NCBI GenBank assembly: GCA_045577615.1
Contig: JAZNIT010000052.1
Span: 16,666-80,665 of the forward strand
Direction: 5' to 3'
Length of the DNA stretch: 64,000 nt
Source of the DNA: RGIG2206 sp045577615
Lineage (GTDB): Bacteria > Bacillota > Clostridia > Oscillospirales > Acutalibacteraceae
Part shown: in pieces, positions 60,266-64,000 of the stretch
Layout: each line of letters begins with the position of its first letter
Numbering within the stretch: position 1 is the stretch's first letter
Notes under the pieces: model-generated
Told to the model about the DNA's origin: nothing
Seen by the model: the letters and a program-made list of their open reading frames with translations, nothing else
Databases searched by the model: none
Translations under genes and position numbers: made by a program

Positions 60266-61568
60266 TTTGCACCTCACCTGCAGAGGCCTTTTTAACCGTC
60301 TTGTAAAATGCAAGATAAATGCACACAACAGCGGCTGCGATAAGAGCTGCCAAGAAGATGTTTTTATTGGGAAGGAAAGAGTATGTACCGTCAGAATTTA
60401 AAATCTGCTGTGCGTTTTTAAGCACCTCTTTGCTGATGGCAGGACCAACCACACCGGGGATAAGCACCTGCGCCACAATTCGTAAGCCTTGAAAACGGCC
60501 TGCTTTGCCAACGGGAGTGCAATCTCTTATAACTGCGCCAAACACCGCCGCACCTGTCAGATAGCCGCACATCATAAAGAGGGAGCCCACAAAAACAGGC
60601 AGGGTGGTCTTGAATATAAACAGCAGCACGTAGCCGATGCCAAGCATAGCCATCGGGGCAATGATAGCCTTGCCAAAGCCTACCTTGTCATACACTCTGC
60701 CATAAAATGCGGTAACGATGGAAGCAATAATAATTGCAGGTGCCATAATCAGCACGTAGTCGCTCATCTGCAGGCTGCTTTCATAATAAATGATGAGGTA
60801 GGGCATAAAAATCTGAATAGAAATGCCAAACAAGGCAAAGCCGCCAAGAGCAAAATAAAGCAGGGGATTAACCTTAATAACCGAGGGCCTGAAGCCATAA
60901 AAAACATTGGCAAAAACGCCGCCCTCGCTTTTGGTAACGTGGGGCGCATCCTTAATCAGCCAAATGCCCAAAAGACCGATGGCCGTAACGGTAACGCCTA
61001 TAATAAGGAATATGGCTGTCCAGCTTTCGGCCTTGTTAAGGTCAAAGGCCATAAAGCCACCAAACACCGCAAGAATAGCGATAAGAGGCATCATAGAGTT
61101 AACACCCTCTGCCGCACCTCTGTTGCCGCTTTCGGTAGAGTAGGTCAGCCAGGCGTTAAAGCAGGCATCATTGGCAGATGAGCCAAAAAAGGTCATTACG
61201 CAGTCAAGCACAATAACAAGCGAAACTCCCACAGCTGCTGCAGAAACAGCAGCAGGGAAGAGGGCGCTTATAACCTCTAACCTAAGTAGCGAAAATGCAC
61301 TGATAGAAATACCCCAAAGGATGTAACCGCCGCAAATAAACAGTTTGCGCTTGCCAATTTTGTCCGACAGCGCGCCCACAAAAACGGTGGTAAGGGTAGC
61401 GGCAATGGCCGATGCCGAAACCATAGCCGAGATGGCGGCCGCATCAGCGTTAAACATCTTGTATATGAATACGTTAAAATACATATTTTCAATAACCCAG
61501 GCGATTTGACCGATAAGGCTGAAAATCACAAGGGCAACCCAAAAGCGCGACTTTGTGGTATTTTTCAT
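60258..61568 (-). CDS. MFS sugar transporter
   Basis: 436 aa with 12 predicted helices. GALSDKIGKRKLFICGGYILWG is the MFS loop 2-3 signature (G-x-x-x-D-x-x-G-[KR]-[KR]), and a second copy FYGRVYDKVGFGKAI sits in the second half. Begins RFWVALVIFSLIGQIAWVIENMYFNVFIYKMF, a GPH/MFS_2-like opening. Imports a glycoside together with a cation, probably. RBS TTGGAGG. First gene of the operon with GH2; no regulator gene is beside it. Confidence 0.88.
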   Translation of the reverse strand: MKNTTKSRFWVALVIFSLIGQIAWVIENMYFNVFIYKMFNADAAAISAMVSASAIAATLTTVFVGALSDKIGKRKLFICGGYILWGISISAFSLLRLEVISALFPAAVSAAAVGVSLVIVLDCVMTFFGSSANDACFNAWLTYSTESGNRGAAEGVNSMMPLIAILAVFGGFMAFDLNKAESWTAIFLIIGVTVTAIGLLGIWLIKDAPHVTKSEGGVFANVFYGFRPSVIKVNPLLYFALGGFALFGISIQIFMPYLIIYYESSLQMSDYVLIMAPAIIIASIVTAFYGRVYDKVGFGKAIIAPMAMLGIGYVLLFIFKTTLPVFVGSLFMMCGYLTGAAVFGAVIRDCTPVGKAGRFQGLRIVAQVLIPGVVGPAISKEVLKNAQQILNSDGTYSFLPNKNIFLAALIAAAVVCIYLAFYKTVKKASAGEVQNG

Positions 61569-61597
61569 TTTTCTACCTCCAATGATTTTATAATACC

Positions 61598-61626
61598 ACT
61601 ATATCATTTTTCTACCTTTTTTTCAA
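61598..61626 (-). promoter_or_regulatory. SigA promoter of the MFS-GH2 operon
   Basis: Minus strand TTGAAA (61621-61626), 17-bp spacer, TATAGT (61598-61603). Confidence 0.72.
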
Positions 61627-61660
61627 CATCAATAAAATGGTAATCTGCCGAAATATTATG

Positions 61661-61689
61661 TTGTTTTGTTAAAAAAAGTGTGCTAAAAT
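61661..61689 (+). promoter_or_regulatory. SigA promoter of the ABC-F gene
   Basis: TTGTTT (61661-61666), 17-bp spacer, TAAAAT (61684-61689), in the divergent gap. Confidence 0.65.
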
Positions 61690-61726
61690 AGGCTAATGAA
61701 AACTATTAAAGAAAGGGGTTATGAAT

Positions 61727-63646
61727 ATGGCATTGCTGTCAGCAGATAATTTGTCGATGTCCTTTGGCGACCGAGTTCTTTTCAAACCCTTTTCAATGGA
61801 AATCGGCGAGGGCGAAAAAATCGGCCTCATCGGTATGAACGGCGCAGGCAAAACCACCCTTTTCAAACTGCTTACGGGCGAACTTGACTCTGACACAGGG
61901 GGCGTTGTCCGCCAAAAAGGGCTTCGCGTGGGATATATGGAGCAGATAGTGGCCTCCAACTCCAACCAAACGGCATACGAGGCGGCACTGTCGGTTTTTG
62001 ACCATCTTATAAAGGCCGAGCAACAGCTTGAGGCCTTGCAAAACGCCCTTCACAGCGGTGATGAAAAAACCATCAATCTTCATCACGATTTGCTTATGCG
62101 CTTCGAGAGTGACGGCGGCCTTACCTATAAAGCACGCACCCGCTCCGCCCTTATCGGCTTAGGCCTTAGTGAAGAACAGCTTAACTTGCCTCTGCGCTCC
62201 TTAAGCGGTGGCCAGCTTTCAAAAATCTCCTTGGCGCGTCTGCTTTTGGGCGAGGCACAGCTTATGCTGCTTGACGAGCCCACCAACCACCTTGATATTC
62301 CCTCGGTGGAATGGTTAGAGTCCTTCCTGCGCTCAAGCCGCTCGGCAGCCATTATAATATCCCACGACCGCTATTTTCTTGACGCTGTCACCACCCGCAC
62401 CTTAGAGGTGGAGCACGGCCGAGTGGCCGATTTCAAAGGCTCATACACACCTTATATGGAGTTTAAAAAAGAGCAACGCGAGATTGAGCGTCGCCACTAC
62501 GAAAACACCATGGCCGAAATCCATCGTCTTGAAGCTGTGGTCAAGCAGCAGCATCAATGGAACAGAGAGAAAAATATCCGCACCGCCGACTCCAAGCAAA
62601 AAGAGATTGACCGCCTTTATGAAGGCCTTATCAAGCCCGAAAGCGAGCTGGAGGGTATACGCTTTGCCTTCAAGCCTAAGGCGACGGGCAGCAACGATAC
62701 GGTAATGGTGCACGACCTTTCAAAGGCTTATACCGAAACGCCTCTTTATAGCGGCGTGAATTTTACCGTACGCCGTGGTGAGCGGGTTTTCCTGCTTGGT
62801 GCTAACGGCTGCGGCAAAACCACCTTGCTCAAGCAACTTATGCGAGAGGGTGGTTCGGTGCGCTTCGGCACGTCGGTTTCGGTCAGCTATTTCGACCAAA
62901 CCCAAAGCGACTTGACCGATTCAAACACCGCCCTTGAAGAAATTCAAAACAAATTCCCAACAATGACCGAGAGTGAACTACGCGGCGCTCTTGCCGCCTT
63001 TATGTTTAAGGGTGATGACGTTTTCAAAAAGGTCGGCAGCCTCTCAGGCGGTGAGCGAGCTCGACTCGCCATTCTTAAAATAATGCTGTCAGGCAGCAAC
63101 TTTTTGCTGTTGGACGAGCCTACCAACCACCTTGACGTCTATTCACGCCAAGCCTTAGAGTCGGCACTTGCGGCATACGGCGGTACAATGCTTATCGTAT
63201 CCCACGACCGTCGATTTATCGACTCACTTGCCGACCGCATCTTTGTAATGGAAAACGAGGGCATAACCATCTATAACGGCAATTATACCTATTATGCCGA
63301 AAAGCGTGCCCAATCAGCCCCACAGACTGCCGAGGTCAAGGTTAAGGTTAAGGCACCAATGGGCGCAGGCGGTCAGGCTTATAAAGAGAAAAAGCGTATC
63401 CAAAGTGAACTGCGCCGTCTTAAAACAGCCATCAAGCAAACGGAGGATGAAATCGACCGTTTGGAAACCGAACTGGGCGAGCTTAACGAGCAATTGAGCA
63501 ATCCCGAAACCGCCACCGATTACCTGCTCACAATGGAGCTTACCCAAAAGTGTGAGCAAACACAAAACCAACTTAACGAGGCGGTTGAGCGGTGGGAAAG
63601 CTTAAGCGTAGAACTTGAACAAACCGAGTCAGATAATCAAATATAA
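61727..63646 (+). CDS. ABC-F family ribosome-associated ATPase
   Basis: 639 aa from ATG 61727 (AAGGGG 8 nt upstream; an ATG two codons earlier abuts it). Two ABC cassettes without membrane segments: Walker A GMNGAGKTTL (about 36) and GANGCGKTTL (about 359), signatures LRSLSGGQLSKI (about 157) and VGSLSGGERARL (about 436), Walker B LLDEPTNHLDI/V in both. An interdomain helical linker (about 235-305) and a C-terminal coiled coil (about 560-639). YdiF/Uup-type factors act on stalled ribosomes or on drug-bound ribosomes; whether this copy gives antibiotic protection cannot be told. Confidence 0.92.
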   Translation: MALLSADNLSMSFGDRVLFKPFSMEIGEGEKIGLIGMNGAGKTTLFKLLTGELDSDTGGVVRQKGLRVGYMEQIVASNSNQTAYEAALSVFDHLIKAEQQLEALQNALHSGDEKTINLHHDLLMRFESDGGLTYKARTRSALIGLGLSEEQLNLPLRSLSGGQLSKISLARLLLGEAQLMLLDEPTNHLDIPSVEWLESFLRSSRSAAIIISHDRYFLDAVTTRTLEVEHGRVADFKGSYTPYMEFKKEQREIERRHYENTMAEIHRLEAVVKQQHQWNREKNIRTADSKQKEIDRLYEGLIKPESELEGIRFAFKPKATGSNDTVMVHDLSKAYTETPLYSGVNFTVRRGERVFLLGANGCGKTTLLKQLMREGGSVRFGTSVSVSYFDQTQSDLTDSNTALEEIQNKFPTMTESELRGALAAFMFKGDDVFKKVGSLSGGERARLAILKIMLSGSNFLLLDEPTNHLDVYSRQALESALAAYGGTMLIVSHDRRFIDSLADRIFVMENEGITIYNGNYTYYAEKRAQSAPQTAEVKVKVKAPMGAGGQAYKEKKRIQSELRRLKTAIKQTEDEIDRLETELGELNEQLSNPETATDYLLTMELTQKCEQTQNQLNEAVERWESLSVELEQTESDNQI

Positions 63647-63675
63647 AATAAAATCAAAATTTTTATAAAAAAGAC

Positions 63676-63704
63676 TTGATTTTGTCGTCGTGTTGTGATA
63701 TTAT
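63676..63704 (+). promoter_or_regulatory. Promoter of tRNA-Arg
   Basis: TTGATT (63676-63681), 17-bp spacer, TATTAT (63699-63704), 19 bp before the tRNA. Confidence 0.75.
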
Positions 63705-63723
63705 ACTTTGGCACGACCGATTT

Positions 63724-63800
63724 GCGCCAGTAGCTCAGCTGGATAGAGTGTTTGGCTACGAACCAAAAGGTCAGGGGTTCGAGTCCCTTCTGGCGCGCCA
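63724..63800 (+). tRNA. tRNA-Arg (anticodon ACG)
   Basis: Acceptor GCGCCAG/CTGGCGC, D-arm GCTC/GAGT, anticodon stem TTTGG/CCAAA with loop CTACGAA (ACG, A34 presumably edited to inosine), T-arm AGGGG-TTCGAGT-CCCTT, discriminator G, CCA encoded. Confidence 0.95.
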
Positions 63801-63802
63801 AG

Positions 63803-63835
63803 AAACCAGGTACCCAATCGGGTATCTGGTTTTTT
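63803..63835 (+). terminator. Terminator of tRNA-Arg
   Basis: AAACCAGGTACCC-AATC-GGGTATCTGGTTT with one G-U pair and a T-run. Confidence 0.9.
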
Positions 63836-63870
63836 CTTTGCCCGTGACCGGCCAGGACGATTTTTGTTCC

Positions 63871-63952
63871 GTGCCTCGCGGGTGTTTTTGTTATTATCAG
63901 TAAACTGTACGCATCGCGTTTGTCCACCGCAGCCATGCGGTGCCTCGCGGGT
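63871..63952. repeat. 13-bp direct repeats with hairpin, downstream of tRNA-Arg
   Basis: GTGCCTCGCGGGT occurs at 63871-63883 and 63940-63952, each followed by a T-rich run. Between them CACCGCA-GCCA-TGCGGTG (63925-63942) forms a hairpin touching the second copy. No gene supported in 63836-63959. Confidence 0.55.
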
Positions 63953-63959
63953 CTTATTT

Positions 63960-64000
63960 TTATAAGTTGTTGAGTTCTTTCACTAAGTCGGAGGCCAAGC
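63960..64000 (-). CDS. Possible 3' end of a minus-strand gene
   Basis: Reading inward from the window edge, the minus strand encodes LASDLVKELNNL then TAA (63960-63962). The amphipathic helix-like end and the hairpin downstream (63925-63942) fit a gene terminus, but 13 codons cannot identify it. Confidence 0.25.
   Translation of the reverse strand, partial: LASDLVKELNNL

Noticed and set aside
63637..63936. 99-codon minus ORF across tRNA-Arg
   Set aside because: It contains RQKGLEPLTFWF, the usual antisense reading of a tRNA gene and its terminator; no RBS.

Overview
The window looks like a chromosomal segment of an anaerobic, spore-forming Clostridia member, probably an uncultured Oscillospiraceae/Ruminococcaceae-type gut bacterium. 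This assignment is inference. It rests on a Firmicutes division/wall (dcw) cluster with a SpoVD-type PBP and no ftsA, a sepF-ylmH-divIVA block, spoIIR, DUF4364 and YlbF family genes, consensus SigA promoters (TTGACA-17-TATAAT), strong AGGAG ribosome binding sites, a dockerin-bearing protein, and sugar-catabolic genes (NahK-like kinase, GH2, PTS IIC). MurE carries the DNPR motif, so the wall is probably meso-diaminopimelate type.

Layout. 1-6.7 kb: a minus-strand sugar operon (glycosidase-like protein cut by the window edge, NahK-like kinase), then LUD protein, trmO, rmuC, three small proteins of unknown function, and a YfcE-type phosphodiesterase. 6.7-21.4 kb (minus): prmA-prfB, then ftsZ under its own promoter, then the dcw run mraZ-rsmH-ftsL-spoVD-murE-mraY-ftsW-murG-murA-ftsQ. 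Its promoter is perfect and is followed by three 10-bp-phased MraZ boxes. 21.4-23.6 kb: an accessory pocket with a 17-bp palindrome, a 279-bp element with terminal inverted repeats, a DUF4364 gene, tRNA-Thr, a striking array of small hairpins joined by complementary GTGATATT/AATATCAC linkers, and an AT-rich acetyltransferase gene.

23.6-42.8 kb (plus): a very tight gene run: gph-like HAD, miaB, ylbF, mutS, mutL, miaA, an HlyD-like protein, yggS, sepF, ylmH, divIVA, ileS, lspA, rluD, a Cof-type HAD, and split transketolase. It joins tRNA modification, mismatch repair, septum assembly and lipoprotein processing on what may be one transcript. 42.8-49.5 kb: a damaged dockerin/SGNH gene, the minus operon (membrane protein)-lrp-aminotransferase-ispE-spoIIR, and the ACT/PFL pair. 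49.6-55.2 kb: murD (separated from the dcw cluster), two M42 peptidases, a GNAT and a YnbB-like PLP enzyme.

55.2-64 kb: PTS IIC, TspO, PduL, a frameshifted leucine-rich-repeat pseudogene, a GH2/MFS sugar pair, an ABC-F ATPase, and tRNA-Arg with further repeats behind it. The least explained sequence is the hairpin array at 22756-22928. Next are the inverted-repeat element (21671-21949, with a fragment at about 49.6 kb), the attenuator-like hairpin over the spoIIR ribosome binding site, and the trio of small proteins at 5270-6128.
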